A stretch of 64,000 nt of DNA from JAOABC01 sp041287495 (lineage in GTDB: Bacteria > Aquificota > Aquificia > Aquificales > Hydrogenothermaceae), in assembly GCA_041287495.1 (NCBI GenBank), contig JBEULE010000032.1, positions 37,703 to 101,702 of the forward strand, given 5' to 3'. The notes beneath the pieces are model-generated. The model had not been told where the DNA came from. It saw nothing but the letters and a program-made list of their open reading frames with translations, and searched no databases. Both the position numbers and the translations under genes were made by a program. Numbering within the stretch: the stretch's first letter is position 1; every line of letters starts with the position of its first letter. Positions 34,165-42,540 of this stretch are shown here, piece by piece.

Positions 34165-34730
34165 TTTTCACCTCTTTTTCTTTTAAAATGGTAAAAAAGG
34201 TAAATTATAATTCCAATTATGATAATTATTATACCGACTAATAGATATATATCTTTTAGTTTGCCAAAAATTATCTCTGCTGTTTGTCCAAATAGATACC
34301 CTAATGATAAAAAAATAGTGGCCCATATAATCAAAGATAACACATTGAAAAATAGGAATTTGTAAAAGTTAAAACCAGTTGCTCCAAAAAGCATCATAGG
34401 AACTACTCTCATACCATACAAGAATCTTATAAAAAATAGAGACAATACTCCATATTTATCTATCAACCTCTTTGCTTTTCTGTATCTTCTTTTTGTATAC
34501 CTATTTCCAAGTAAGAAATTTCTCCCCTTCCATCTACCTAAGAAGAAGTATATAAGTTCATGAGTTAATGCCCCTAAAATTGAAAATATAAATGTGGGAA
34601 TAGGTTCTAAAAATCCATGCTTTATAAAAAAGCCAGCTACTATTAAGAATATTTCCCCCTCTATAAATGTCCCTATAAATATAGCAATATAACCGTATTG
34701 ATTGAGAAACTGCTCTAAATTCTCTATCAT
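34161..34730 (-). CDS. DedA-family membrane protein
   Basis: This 189-residue protein has 4-5 hydrophobic helices. The DedA signatures GTFIEGEIFLIVAGFF (helix 1) and RFLYGMRVVPMMLFGATGF are present, including the conserved arginine. DedA proteins are linked to membrane homeostasis and, in recent work, to undecaprenyl phosphate or phospholipid recycling. Which applies here is not visible. The strong GGAGG start signal lies just before the ATG. It is divergent from ubiX with only 30 bases between. Confidence 0.88.
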   Translation of the reverse strand: MIENLEQFLNQYGYIAIFIGTFIEGEIFLIVAGFFIKHGFLEPIPTFIFSILGALTHELIYFFLGRWKGRNFLLGNRYTKRRYRKAKRLIDKYGVLSLFFIRFLYGMRVVPMMLFGATGFNFYKFLFFNVLSLIIWATIFLSLGYLFGQTAEIIFGKLKDIYLLVGIIIIIIGIIIYLFYHFKRKRGEK

Positions 34731-34760
34731 TTATCCTCCGGAAAGTGGTATTATTATATT

Positions 34761-35339
34761 ATGAAAACTTTTATAGTTGGAATATCCGGAGCAAGTGGTT
34801 TTATATACGGTAGTAGATTAGTAGAGGAACTTTCTAAGGGCAACCTTGTTAAGTTGATAATCTCGTCTAGCGCTTATCTTGTGATGGAAAAGGAAGAGGG
34901 TATAAAAAAATCTGATTTTATAAAAAATTTAAACTCAAATGTAGAAATTTTTTCAGAAAAAGACTTGGCTGCTTCTATATCAAGTGGGTCTCAAATTGTT
35001 AAGACTGAAGGTGTTATAGTTGCCCCCTGTTCTATGGCTACTCTTTCTGCTGTCGCAAATGGTTTAAGCTCTAACTTGATACATAGGGTTTGTGATGTTG
35101 CCCTTAAAGAGAGAAAAAAGTTAGTTTTACTTGTTAGAGAGATGCCTTATAATCTTATCCATATAGAAAATATGAAAAAAGTTACAATGGCAGGAGCTGT
35201 TGTTATGCCAGCTTCCCCAGGATTTTACCACAGACCAAAAACTTTGGAAGATATGGTAAACTTTGTAGTAGGTAAAATTTTAGATCAGTTTGATGTAAAA
35301 CACAGCCTTTACAAAAGGTGGAGAGAAAATGAAGATTAG
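34761..35339 (+). CDS. ubiX: Flavin prenyltransferase UbiX
   Basis: UbiX makes the prenylated FMN cofactor of UbiD-type decarboxylases, used in quinone synthesis. The 192-residue protein starts FIVGISGASGFIYG, with the FMN-binding SGASG. It also has VAPCSMATLSAVANGLSSNLI and LLVREMPYN, and it ends with MPASPGFYH. The short upstream gap has TATTATATT almost touching the ATG and no ribosome site, so the message may be leaderless or start inside dedA. The next gene (xer) overlaps its end by 11 bases. Confidence 0.95.
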   Translation: MKTFIVGISGASGFIYGSRLVEELSKGNLVKLIISSSAYLVMEKEEGIKKSDFIKNLNSNVEIFSEKDLAASISSGSQIVKTEGVIVAPCSMATLSAVANGLSSNLIHRVCDVALKERKKLVLLVREMPYNLIHIENMKKVTMAGAVVMPASPGFYHRPKTLEDMVNFVVGKILDQFDVKHSLYKRWRENED

Positions 35340-36207
35340 TGAATGTAAAGACCTTTTTCTCTCCTACATACAGGACAAATCTGTAAATACTCTTAAAAAT
35401 TACGATGTAGATTTAAAGCAGTTTACCCAGATTGTAGGAGATAAAAACATATCTGATGTATCAAAAGCTGATGTGGCAAAATTTAGGATGATACTACAAT
35501 CCAAAAATAGAAAATCTTCTACAATAGCAAGAAAACTTGCATCTCTTAATTCCTTCTTTCAATATCTAATAGATATAGAGCTTATATCTTCCTCTCCAAT
35601 TACGAAATCCCACAGACCTAAGATATCTCAAAAAATACCTTCTTCCCTTTCTAACGAAGAGGTAAAAAAACTTTTAGAGAACACTCAAGATAAAACATTA
35701 AAAACGATTATCATCTTACTAATATCAACAGGACTTAGGTCATCGGAGATTTTAAGTATAAAAAGAGATAGTATAACAGTAGAAAGAGATGGAAAAACTT
35801 TTAAAGTAGATACATTGATAAAAGAAGGAGTTTCTGAAGAAGATATAGCCTTTATTAGAGTAAGAGGGAAAGGAGATAAGGAGAGAGAGATTCCAATAAC
35901 TGGAAGACCTTTGGAAATTTTAGTTGATTATCTTAAAAGTCATGATTTTGATACGGTTTTTCCAATCTCTTACCATTTACTGTGGAGAAAGATAAGAGAA
36001 ACAGGTAGAAAATTAGGAATAGACATCCATCCCCATAAACTAAGGCACACTGCTGCTACGATGGCTCTACAAGCTGGAGCAGAGTTAAGGGTCATACAGG
36101 AGTTATTAGGGCATGCTTCTCCTATAACCACAGCAAGATATGCAAAAGTAGGTCAGAAACAGCTTCTAAAAGCAACAAAGGTTTTAGCAGAAAAGATGGA
36201 CCTGTGA
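35329..36207 (+). CDS. Tyrosine recombinase (XerC/XerD type)
   Basis: This 292-residue site-specific recombinase has an N-terminal SAM-like core-binding domain (about 1-85) and a C-terminal catalytic domain. Catalytic residues are the Arg of TGLRSSEIL (about 137), HKLRH (about 236-240), the His of LLGHAS (about 262) and the nucleophile Tyr in TTARYAKV. All are present. A Xer role in chromosome dimer resolution is likely, as no integron or phage genes are near and the gene is embedded in a housekeeping operon. I cannot decide between XerC and XerD. Confidence 0.92.
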   Translation: MKISECKDLFLSYIQDKSVNTLKNYDVDLKQFTQIVGDKNISDVSKADVAKFRMILQSKNRKSSTIARKLASLNSFFQYLIDIELISSSPITKSHRPKISQKIPSSLSNEEVKKLLENTQDKTLKTIIILLISTGLRSSEILSIKRDSITVERDGKTFKVDTLIKEGVSEEDIAFIRVRGKGDKEREIPITGRPLEILVDYLKSHDFDTVFPISYHLLWRKIRETGRKLGIDIHPHKLRHTAATMALQAGAELRVIQELLGHASPITTARYAKVGQKQLLKATKVLAEKMDL

Positions 36208-36216
36208 GGTGTGTAG

Positions 36217-36465
36217 ATGAAGAGATTATTTTCTTTGTTAACTTTTTCAATACCTGTTTTTGTAAAAGAAGAAAATCCTCTGGATATTTCAAATTTAAAA
36301 CAGTGTGACCCTTATTCATCTTTCGGAGTTTTTTGTAATGCTAACTCATTTGTTGAGGGGTTGATAATTATTGTAGGGGTTGCCATTATGTTTGCAGGTA
36401 GTATGTGGTTTGTTAAGAAAAATCAGGAAAATGTCAGAAGAGAAAGAAATAAAAAAGAAAGTTAG
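36217..36465 (+). CDS. Small single-pass membrane protein, unknown
   Basis: The 82-residue protein has a hydrophobic N-terminal stretch (about 3-16), two cysteines (QCDPYSSFGVFC) in a short loop, a clear transmembrane helix (about 46-66), and a basic C-terminal tail (VKKNQENVRRERNKKES) that should be cytoplasmic. No family is recognised. A GAGGTG ribosome site precedes the ATG. It follows the recombinase by 9 bases. Confidence 0.6.
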   Translation: MKRLFSLLTFSIPVFVKEENPLDISNLKQCDPYSSFGVFCNANSFVEGLIIIVGVAIMFAGSMWFVKKNQENVRRERNKKES

Positions 36466-36515
36466 AAGTTAGGAAGTGGATAGATTTAGGTTTATTAAGA
36501 AGTTATACTATAATA

Positions 36516-36531
36516 TTTAATCATTATTAAA
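36516..36531. promoter_or_regulatory. AT-rich dyad next to a TATAAT box
   Basis: TTTAAT-CATT-ATTAAA is a perfect inverted repeat 1 base downstream of TATAAT (36509-36514), before the 218-residue unknown gene. The same TTAATCATTATT core lies at a similar place upstream of superoxide reductase (42503). It may be a shared operator covering the transcription start. Confidence 0.35.
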
Positions 36532-36551
36532 ACATTTGGAGGTAAAAAGAT

Positions 36552-37208
36552 TTGACGAAGGTCGCATGGAGTGTTACTCACCAGGAGTTTATTATTTCAG
36601 ATCATTACTACTTCTCTAAACTTCAGAAGTATGCAAAACAGAATGATATAGTTATTGATGAGGTTGACCAATTTGAGAAGTTTTCAAATTATGATGTGAT
36701 TATATTTAACTATCCTGAGATACCATTTAAAAAAGATGAAGTTGATTTTATAGAGGAACTTGTGAAGAAAGGGAAAAAAGTAGGTATATTTGCCTACTAC
36801 AAAAATGAGGACAGGATAGCAGATACTTGCAACACTATGTCTGAAAGATTCGGTATAAAGTTTAATGGAGATATAATAACGGATGATGTTAACAACTATG
36901 ATAATGATAACCTCTTAATCACAACATCAAAAGTTTCTGAAAAGATGAAAGAAAAAGGAATAAATAGAGTTGTTCTTGCTTGCACTGACAGTTTAACAAT
37001 AACCAAAGATAATGTTGAACCTATAGTATACGCAGAAGATACAGTAATTTCTAAACTTGGTAAAGAAAAGATACTTTTTGCAAAGTATACGTCTCCTTCC
37101 GGAGGATGTTTTATAGCTGGTGGAACTTGTGTATTCTGGGATAACTACTCTATAGACCTATTTAACAATAGAGAATTTTCCTTGGCACTTCTAACCTATA
37201 AAAAGTAA
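36552..37208 (+). CDS. Uncharacterised protein, possible GATase-like fold
   Basis: I do not recognise this 218-residue soluble protein with confidence. The N-terminal half alternates beta strands and helices (VAWSVTHQE, YDVIIFNYPE, GKKVGIFAYYKN), which recalls DUF4350 or other glutamine-amidotransferase-like folds that lack a catalytic cysteine. The C-terminal half contains SPSGGCFIAGG. It starts at TTG with GGAGG upstream and is followed after 1 base by trmI, so it may belong to that operon. Confidence 0.55.
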   Translation: MTKVAWSVTHQEFIISDHYYFSKLQKYAKQNDIVIDEVDQFEKFSNYDVIIFNYPEIPFKKDEVDFIEELVKKGKKVGIFAYYKNEDRIADTCNTMSERFGIKFNGDIITDDVNNYDNDNLLITTSKVSEKMKEKGINRVVLACTDSLTITKDNVEPIVYAEDTVISKLGKEKILFAKYTSPSGGCFIAGGTCVFWDNYSIDLFNNREFSLALLTYKK

Positions 37209-37209
37209 T

Positions 37210-37977
37210 ATGGAAAAAGTAAAAGAAGGGGATACAGTTTATCTTAAAGGTAAAAAAGCTGGCTTTTTCGTAAAAGTTAAAGCCGGTGAGGTTTTTTCAA
37301 CCCACCTTGGAAATATAAACTTAGATAGTTTGATAGGAAGAGAGTACAATAGTCAAGTAAAAAGTCATAAAGGTTATAGTTTCATCATTTTAAAACCTAC
37401 ACTTTATGAAATTATAATGATGGGTATAAACAGAAAAACCCAGATAGTTTACCCAAAGGACTCTGCCTACATAACACTGAAACTTGGACTAAGAAATGGG
37501 ATGAAAGTCCTTGAATCTGGAATAGGAAGTGGAGCTATGAGTATAGTTATGGCAAATGCTCTATATCCAGATGGAAGAATATACGCTTATGAGAAGGATA
37601 GAGATTTTTTAGAAAATGCGATTAAAAACATAGACCTTGCAGGTTTTAAGGATATAGTTATACCACACCATAAAGACCTATCAGAAGATATTGATGAAAA
37701 AGATTTTGATGCTGCTTTTATAGATGTAAGAGAGCCTTGGTATTATATACAAAAAATTAAAGACCTATTAAAATCTGGTAGTATGATAGGATTTTTGGTG
37801 CCTACTACAAATCAGGTATCAGAAGTTATCAAAGAGTTAAAAAACTGTCAATTTATAGATATAGAAGTTGAGGAAATTCTTCTTAGACCTTATAAGCCTG
37901 TTCCAGATAGGTTAAGACCAGAAGATAGGATGGTTGCCCATACAGGATACCTAATATTTGCGAGAAAGGGATTTTAA
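37210..37977 (+). CDS. trmI: tRNA (adenine-N1)-methyltransferase TrmI
   Basis: TrmI makes m1A at position 58 (and 57 in some archaea) of tRNA, a modification favoured in thermophiles. The 255-residue protein has an N-terminal beta domain with the typical KAGEVFSTHLG. Then QIVYPKDSAYI leads into SAM motif I (VLESGIGSGAMSI), the acidic YAYEKD, IDVREPW and a C-terminal ending in PDRLRPEDRMVAHTGYL. These blocks are hallmark TrmI sequence. Its last base is shared with the proB start codon, so the two are coupled. Confidence 0.94.
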   Translation: MEKVKEGDTVYLKGKKAGFFVKVKAGEVFSTHLGNINLDSLIGREYNSQVKSHKGYSFIILKPTLYEIIMMGINRKTQIVYPKDSAYITLKLGLRNGMKVLESGIGSGAMSIVMANALYPDGRIYAYEKDRDFLENAIKNIDLAGFKDIVIPHHKDLSEDIDEKDFDAAFIDVREPWYYIQKIKDLLKSGSMIGFLVPTTNQVSEVIKELKNCQFIDIEVEEILLRPYKPVPDRLRPEDRMVAHTGYLIFARKGF

Positions 37978-39080
37978 TGGATAGACTTGAACTTCTTTCA
38001 AGAGCAAAGAGAGTAGTAGTAAAGATAGGTTCTCAGATACTTGAAAAAGATGACAACATAGATAGAGACTTTATAGAAAGTCTTGTCAAACAGATAAAAT
38101 CCTTTGAAGATAGAGAGTTTATAATAGTTTCCTCTGGTGCAGTTCTTGCAGGTATAAAAAAACTCGGTTTAAAATCAAAACCTAAAAGTATCACAGAGAA
38201 ACAAGCTATAGCAAGTGTAGGACAGGCAAGTCTTATACAGGTATACGATAACATCTTCTCAAATTACGGAATTACGATAGGACAGATGCTTCTGACCGTT
38301 GAAGGACTTCAAGATAGGAGAAGATATATATATGCTAAAAACACACTAAACAAACTTTTAGATTATAAGGTAGTTCCTATAATAAATGAAAATGATGCCA
38401 TAGCTGTAAGTGAGATAGTTTTTGGTGATAACGATTTTTTAGCTTCCCATGTAGCACTTATGTCAGATGCAAATCTGCTTATAATCCTTTCAACTGCCGG
38501 TGGACTATACACAGATGACCCATCTAATCCAGATGCGAAACTTATAGAGTTTATAGATGATATAGATAAAGCTCTTTCATTTGCTAAAGTCTCTAAATCT
38601 ACATATGGTAGTGGTGGTATGAGAAGTAAGTTGGAAGCTTCAAAGATAGCTGTAGACCACTCAATTCCGGTAGTAATAGCTCCAAAGAGTGAAACTATCA
38701 TAGTAGATATTCTAACGGGAAAAAACGTTGGAACATTTATATATCCATCAAAGAAAAAGCAGATAACTAAGAAAAAAAGCTGGTTAAAACTTCTATCTTC
38801 TCCTAAAGGTAAAATCTACATAGATAAAGGAGCTGAGGAAGCTATAAAATCTGGCAAAAGTCTTCTACCATCAGGTATAAAAGAAGTAGAAGGTATATTT
38901 AAAGCAGGTGATGTAGTTGCAATTTCTGATATAGAAGGTAATATTATAGGTAAAGGGTTGATTAACTTTGATTACAGAGAATTAAACTCTATAAAAGGTT
39001 TGAGAACAAACAAAGCTGCAGAAGTTTTAGGCAAAAAAGTAGATGAGGTTATACATATTGATAATATGGTAATTTTTTAA
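37977..39080 (+). CDS. proB: Glutamate 5-kinase with PUA domain
   Basis: ProB phosphorylates glutamate in the first step of proline synthesis. The amino-acid-kinase domain spans about 1-255 (VVKIGSQIL, IIVSSGAVLAG, PIINENDA, GDNDFLASHVA, GLYTDDPS, YGSGGMRSKLEA). The C-terminal PUA domain covers about 270-367 (GKIYIDKGAEEAI, FKAGDVVAI). No proA is adjacent. It overlaps trmI by one base and precedes sppA by 11. Confidence 0.97.
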   Translation: MDRLELLSRAKRVVVKIGSQILEKDDNIDRDFIESLVKQIKSFEDREFIIVSSGAVLAGIKKLGLKSKPKSITEKQAIASVGQASLIQVYDNIFSNYGITIGQMLLTVEGLQDRRRYIYAKNTLNKLLDYKVVPIINENDAIAVSEIVFGDNDFLASHVALMSDANLLIILSTAGGLYTDDPSNPDAKLIEFIDDIDKALSFAKVSKSTYGSGGMRSKLEASKIAVDHSIPVVIAPKSETIIVDILTGKNVGTFIYPSKKKQITKKKSWLKLLSSPKGKIYIDKGAEEAIKSGKSLLPSGIKEVEGIFKAGDVVAISDIEGNIIGKGLINFDYRELNSIKGLRTNKAAEVLGKKVDEVIHIDNMVIF

Positions 39081-39091
39081 AGGGGTGAAAC

Positions 39092-39922
39092 ATGAAAAAG
39101 AAAATTCTTATAACATTGTTAATCTTAGTTGTTATTTTATACATTATATCTGCGATAAAAAAATCAAATGAGCCAAAAGTAGCACTTATAAAAATCCAAG
39201 ATACTATAATGGATTATACTAACACCGTGGAAAGTATTGCAAAAGCTCAAAAAGATGAATCTATAAAAGCTGTAGTTATACTAGTAGATAGCCCCGGTGG
39301 AGCAGTAGGTGCTTCTCAGGAGATATACAGAAGTATAGAGAAGTTAAGAGAGAAGAAACCGGTAGTTGTATCTATGGGAAATGTGGCGGCATCTGGAGGA
39401 TACTACATATCGGCACCTGCAAATGTTATATATGCAAATCCGGGAACTATAACAGGGAGTATAGGAGTTATCATTCAACAGGTTGATTTAAGTGAGGTTC
39501 TCAACAAAGTAGGTATAAAAGTTAATACCATAAAAAGTGGAGAAAACAAAGACATACTTTATCCTACAAATTCACTAACACCTGAGCAAAGACATATACT
39601 TGAAGAAACAGTTAAGGATGTTTACGAACAGTTTTTAGATGCAATAGTTAAATACAGAAAGATAGATAAGGAAACATTGAGAAAGTATGCAGACGGAAGA
39701 ATTTTCAGTGGACAGCAGGCAAAAGAGATAGGACTGGTTGATAAACTCGGCAACATACAGGATGCTATAAAAGAGGCAAAGATGTTATCAAAACTTCCAG
39801 AAGATACTCCAGTTATTGAGATAGCCCCTCCAAAGTCAGTATTAGATGAGTTTTTAAAATCTAAATTAGGTATATCTCAAGATGTTGTAAAAACCGGAAT
39901 ATACTATATGATGAGGTTTTAA
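39092..39922 (+). CDS. sppA: Signal peptide peptidase SppA (short form)
   Basis: This is a membrane-anchored serine protease that degrades leftover signal peptides. The 276-residue protein has one N-terminal membrane helix (about 4-22), then the S49 peptidase fold. DSPGGAVGAS, MGNVAASGGYYI with the nucleophile Ser (about 110), and GTITGSIGVI follow. The general-base Lys region is TIKSGENKDI. It is the single-domain form found in many bacteria and archaea. Confidence 0.95.
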   Translation: MKKKILITLLILVVILYIISAIKKSNEPKVALIKIQDTIMDYTNTVESIAKAQKDESIKAVVILVDSPGGAVGASQEIYRSIEKLREKKPVVVSMGNVAASGGYYISAPANVIYANPGTITGSIGVIIQQVDLSEVLNKVGIKVNTIKSGENKDILYPTNSLTPEQRHILEETVKDVYEQFLDAIVKYRKIDKETLRKYADGRIFSGQQAKEIGLVDKLGNIQDAIKEAKMLSKLPEDTPVIEIAPPKSVLDEFLKSKLGISQDVVKTGIYYMMRF

Positions 39923-39923
39923 T

Positions 39924-41303
39924 ATGTATGATTTAATCATCATTGGTATGGGACCAGGTGGATATGAGGCTACTTTAACAGCTTTAAGAAAAGGTTTGAA
40001 TATAGCCATTGTAGAAAAAAATAAATTAGGTGGAAACTGTCTAAACAGAGCTTGTATCCCCACAAAGTATTTAAGATCTGCTGCTCACCAATTAGAAAAA
40101 CTAAAAAAAATTTCGGAATACGGAATAGTTATAGAAAATTACACTGTTGACTACTCTAAGGCTTTTGAGGGAAAGGAAAAAACGATAACATTTTTGAGAA
40201 ATTCTCTTATAAATCTTTTAAAATCAAAGAAAGTTCCGGTTTACAAAGGAATAGGTAAGATAGTTGGAAAAAATCAAGTTGAGGTAGCATACCCAGAAGG
40301 CAGTAAGGAAATAATAGAAGGTAAGTTTATAATAATAGCAACTGGTTCAATACCCTCTTCCTTAGGTAATATAAAACCAGACGGAGAGTTTATTATAACA
40401 ACAGAGCAGTTTATGGACAATCTAAATAAACTTCCGGAAAGTCTTCTCGTTATAGGAGCTGGAGTTGCAGGTTGTGAGCTTGGATATATATCTGCTGTTT
40501 TTGGAAGTAAAGTTCATATAGTAGAGATATCAGATAGACTACTTCCTTCAAAGATATTCTCAAAAGAGATATCAAAAAATCTTTTAAGGAAGTTTAACCA
40601 ACTTGGGATAAAAACAGACTTTAATACAACTGTAACGGATATATCAAAAGATAACAACAAAGTAACAGTAACTTTATCTAATGGCAAAATTTTAACTGTC
40701 GATAAGATACTGTTAACAGTTGGAAGAGTTCCAAACACTGCCGATATAGATACAATAGGTATTGAGAAAGATGGTAGAGGGTTTATAAAAGTGAATCAAT
40801 ATCTACAGACAAATTTTGAAAATATATATGCGGTAGGAGATGTTGTAAATTCACCTATGTTAGCCCATATAGCTTCATACGAAGCAAAGATAGTTTTACA
40901 CAACATAACTGAAAATAACAAGATATATCCTGATTACACCTTAACACCTTGGAGTGTATTTAGTGGATATGAAATAGGACATGTAGGACTAAATGAAGAA
41001 GAAGCAAAAGAGAAAGGCATAGAGGTTATAACCGGATACTATCCATACCTTTACAACGAAAAAGCAGCAGATGAATTGGATAATGAGGGGTATGTAAGAC
41101 TTTACTTCAACAAATCAGATTTAAAGATTATCGGAGCTGATGTAGTAGGTATTGGTGCCAGTGAGTTGATACATCAGATATCTTTATTTATAAAACACGG
41201 CTATACAGCAAAAGATATACACGACTTTATATACTTCCATCCCTCACTTAGTGAGATATTTGTATATGCAACATATGATATAGCCATTGGTAAGCTGTTT
41301 TAA
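39924..41303 (+). CDS. lpd: Dihydrolipoyl dehydrogenase-type flavoprotein
   Basis: This 459-residue FAD/NAD disulfide oxidoreductase has FAD motif GMGPGGYEATL and the redox-active pair in GGNCLNRACIPTKYL (Cys-x4-Cys, about 39-44). The NAD motif is VIGAGVAGCELGY, the second FAD segment is YAVGDVVNSPMLAH, and the dimer-interface active site is FHPSLSE. All catalytic elements of E3 are present. No E1/E2 or glycine-cleavage genes are adjacent. Mercuric-reductase-like members cannot be excluded fully, but the extra cysteines of that type are missing. Confidence 0.92.
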   Translation: MYDLIIIGMGPGGYEATLTALRKGLNIAIVEKNKLGGNCLNRACIPTKYLRSAAHQLEKLKKISEYGIVIENYTVDYSKAFEGKEKTITFLRNSLINLLKSKKVPVYKGIGKIVGKNQVEVAYPEGSKEIIEGKFIIIATGSIPSSLGNIKPDGEFIITTEQFMDNLNKLPESLLVIGAGVAGCELGYISAVFGSKVHIVEISDRLLPSKIFSKEISKNLLRKFNQLGIKTDFNTTVTDISKDNNKVTVTLSNGKILTVDKILLTVGRVPNTADIDTIGIEKDGRGFIKVNQYLQTNFENIYAVGDVVNSPMLAHIASYEAKIVLHNITENNKIYPDYTLTPWSVFSGYEIGHVGLNEEEAKEKGIEVITGYYPYLYNEKAADELDNEGYVRLYFNKSDLKIIGADVVGIGASELIHQISLFIKHGYTAKDIHDFIYFHPSLSEIFVYATYDIAIGKLF

Positions 41304-41367
41304 ATCATAAACAATTTATAGATATAGAGTTATGTTATTAAAAACTTTTTAAAAGGAGGATAGAGTT

Positions 41368-41715
41368 ATGGAAGTACAAACAGTTGAGTTTACAGTTACA
41401 GAAGCAGCCGCTAAAGAAATCAAAAGAATAGCGGATGAAAACAACATTGAAAACCCAATTTTAAGGGTTAGAGTTGTTCCTGGTGGATGTTCTGGATTCC
41501 AGTATGCTATGGGATTTGATGATGAGATTTCTGAAGATGACAGAGTTGTAGAGACTACAAATGGTATAAAGATAGTCATAGACCAGTTCTCTGCTCCTTA
41601 CATAAAAGGTGCAGTTCTTGATTATGTGATGGACTTTATGGGTGGTGGATTTACGGTTAAGAATCCAAATACTGTAAGTTCCTGTGGTTGCGGAAACTCT
41701 TTCTCTTGCGGATAA
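41368..41715 (+). CDS. A-type iron-sulfur carrier protein (ErpA/IscA family)
   Basis: The 115-residue protein delivers Fe-S clusters to apo-enzymes. It shows the three conserved cysteines: one in VVPGGCSGFQYAM, two in SSCGCGNSFSCG. It also has the family fold LRVRVVPGG and DFMGGGFTVKNPN. ErpA, IscA and SufA cannot be separated by sequence here. A strong AAAGGAGG precedes the ATG, and a bidirectional terminator follows. Confidence 0.93.
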   Translation: MEVQTVEFTVTEAAAKEIKRIADENNIENPILRVRVVPGGCSGFQYAMGFDDEISEDDRVVETTNGIKIVIDQFSAPYIKGAVLDYVMDFMGGGFTVKNPNTVSSCGCGNSFSCG

Positions 41716-41717
41716 TA

Positions 41718-41746
41718 AAAAAAGGGGGATTAATTCCCCCTTTTTA
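41718..41746. terminator. Bidirectional terminator
   Basis: AAAAAGGGGGA and TCCCCCTTTTT form an 11-bp stem around TTAAT, immediately after the A-type carrier stop and ahead of the convergent superoxide dismutase stop. The A and T tracts allow termination in both directions. Confidence 0.88.
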
Positions 41747-41753
41747 AAATATT

Positions 41754-42368
41754 TTAACCCTTAATAGCTCTTTCAAATCTCTGATTTATAACTTCCCAAT
41801 TTAAATTTTTAAAGAAAGCATCAATGTATGGTGGTCTTTTATTTTTCTGATCTACATAGTAAGCGTGCTCATAAACATCGAGAACTATTAAAGGATAGGA
41901 CATTACAAACCCATACTGATTATGGGCATCAAAACCATTTACAAATAACATCTTATTGTAAGAATCCCAGGATAATGTAGCCCAACCTCTACATGCTATA
42001 CCAGTAGCCTTTATTTCATTTACACAGTTATCAATTGATCCAAAAGTTTCCTCAATTGCTTTTTTAAGTTCAGCAGATGGTTCTCCCTTTCCACCACTTA
42101 TCAAATGTTCAAAGTAAAGTTCATGTAAAACAACACCCATATAGTTAAAACTCTCTTCCACCTTTAAAGCTCTATACTCAGAGTAGTTCTGATTAGCTTT
42201 TGACCTGTCTGCAAAATCAAAGTTTGCAAGTTTCTCCTGAATCTCATTATACTTTGCTACATATCCTTTGTAGTGACCTTCAAAGTGAACCTCAATCTGT
42301 TCATCTGAAATACCAATAAGTCCCTTTGGTTTTAGGTGATCTTTTGGTTGAAGTTTTACGGTTTTCAT
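41754..42368 (-). CDS. Superoxide dismutase, Fe/Mn type
   Basis: SOD dismutates superoxide to oxygen and peroxide. The 204-residue protein has the four metal ligands: His28 (VHFEGHYKGY), the His of GVVLHELYFEHL, and the Asp and His of VLDVYEHAYYVD. Other signatures are GRGWATLSWD-like CRGWATLSWD. The family residue that tends to separate Fe from Mn forms is ambiguous, so the metal is left open. GGAGG is present just upstream. It diverges from the superoxide reductase gene across a 172-base control region. Confidence 0.95.
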   Translation of the reverse strand: MKTVKLQPKDHLKPKGLIGISDEQIEVHFEGHYKGYVAKYNEIQEKLANFDFADRSKANQNYSEYRALKVEESFNYMGVVLHELYFEHLISGGKGEPSAELKKAIEETFGSIDNCVNEIKATGIACRGWATLSWDSYNKMLFVNGFDAHNQYGFVMSYPLIVLDVYEHAYYVDQKNKRPPYIDAFFKNLNWEVINQRFERAIKG

Positions 42369-42438
42369 AATAACACCTCCTAAAAAAGTTAATAGTTAAT
42401 TTTTAAATTAAAATTACCTTCCAATTTTGACTTATATA

Positions 42439-42450
42439 TGATAAATCTCA
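42439..42450. promoter_or_regulatory. Half-dyad shared with other loci (sod/sor control region)
   Basis: TGATAAATCTCA lies in the divergent sod-sor gap. Its last ten bases (ATAAATCTCA) recur at 23922-23931 inside a perfect dyad. A form split by three bases (TGATAAATAATCTCA) is the reverse complement of 21017-21031. A common Fur/PerR-like regulator is possible. Confidence 0.35.
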
Positions 42451-42502
42451 CTTTTAAGGCTGATATAACTCATTTGTATATCTATTGTTGTATAATTTAA
42501 TA

Positions 42503-42517
42503 TTAATCATTATTTAA
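42503..42517. promoter_or_regulatory. AT-rich imperfect dyad downstream of the sor -10 box
   Basis: TTAATCATTATTTAA follows TATAAT (42491-42496) in the sor leader. It shares TTAATCATTATT with the perfect dyad at 36516-36531. AGGAGG follows at 42527-42532. Confidence 0.35.
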
Positions 42518-42540
42518 AATTAATTCAGGAGGTTATGAAG

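Noticed and set aside
34731..34760. att site beside the tyrosine recombinase cluster
   Set aside because: No duplicated core, tRNA end or phage gene flanks the recombinase. It sits in a housekeeping operon, so a Xer role is preferred over an integrase.
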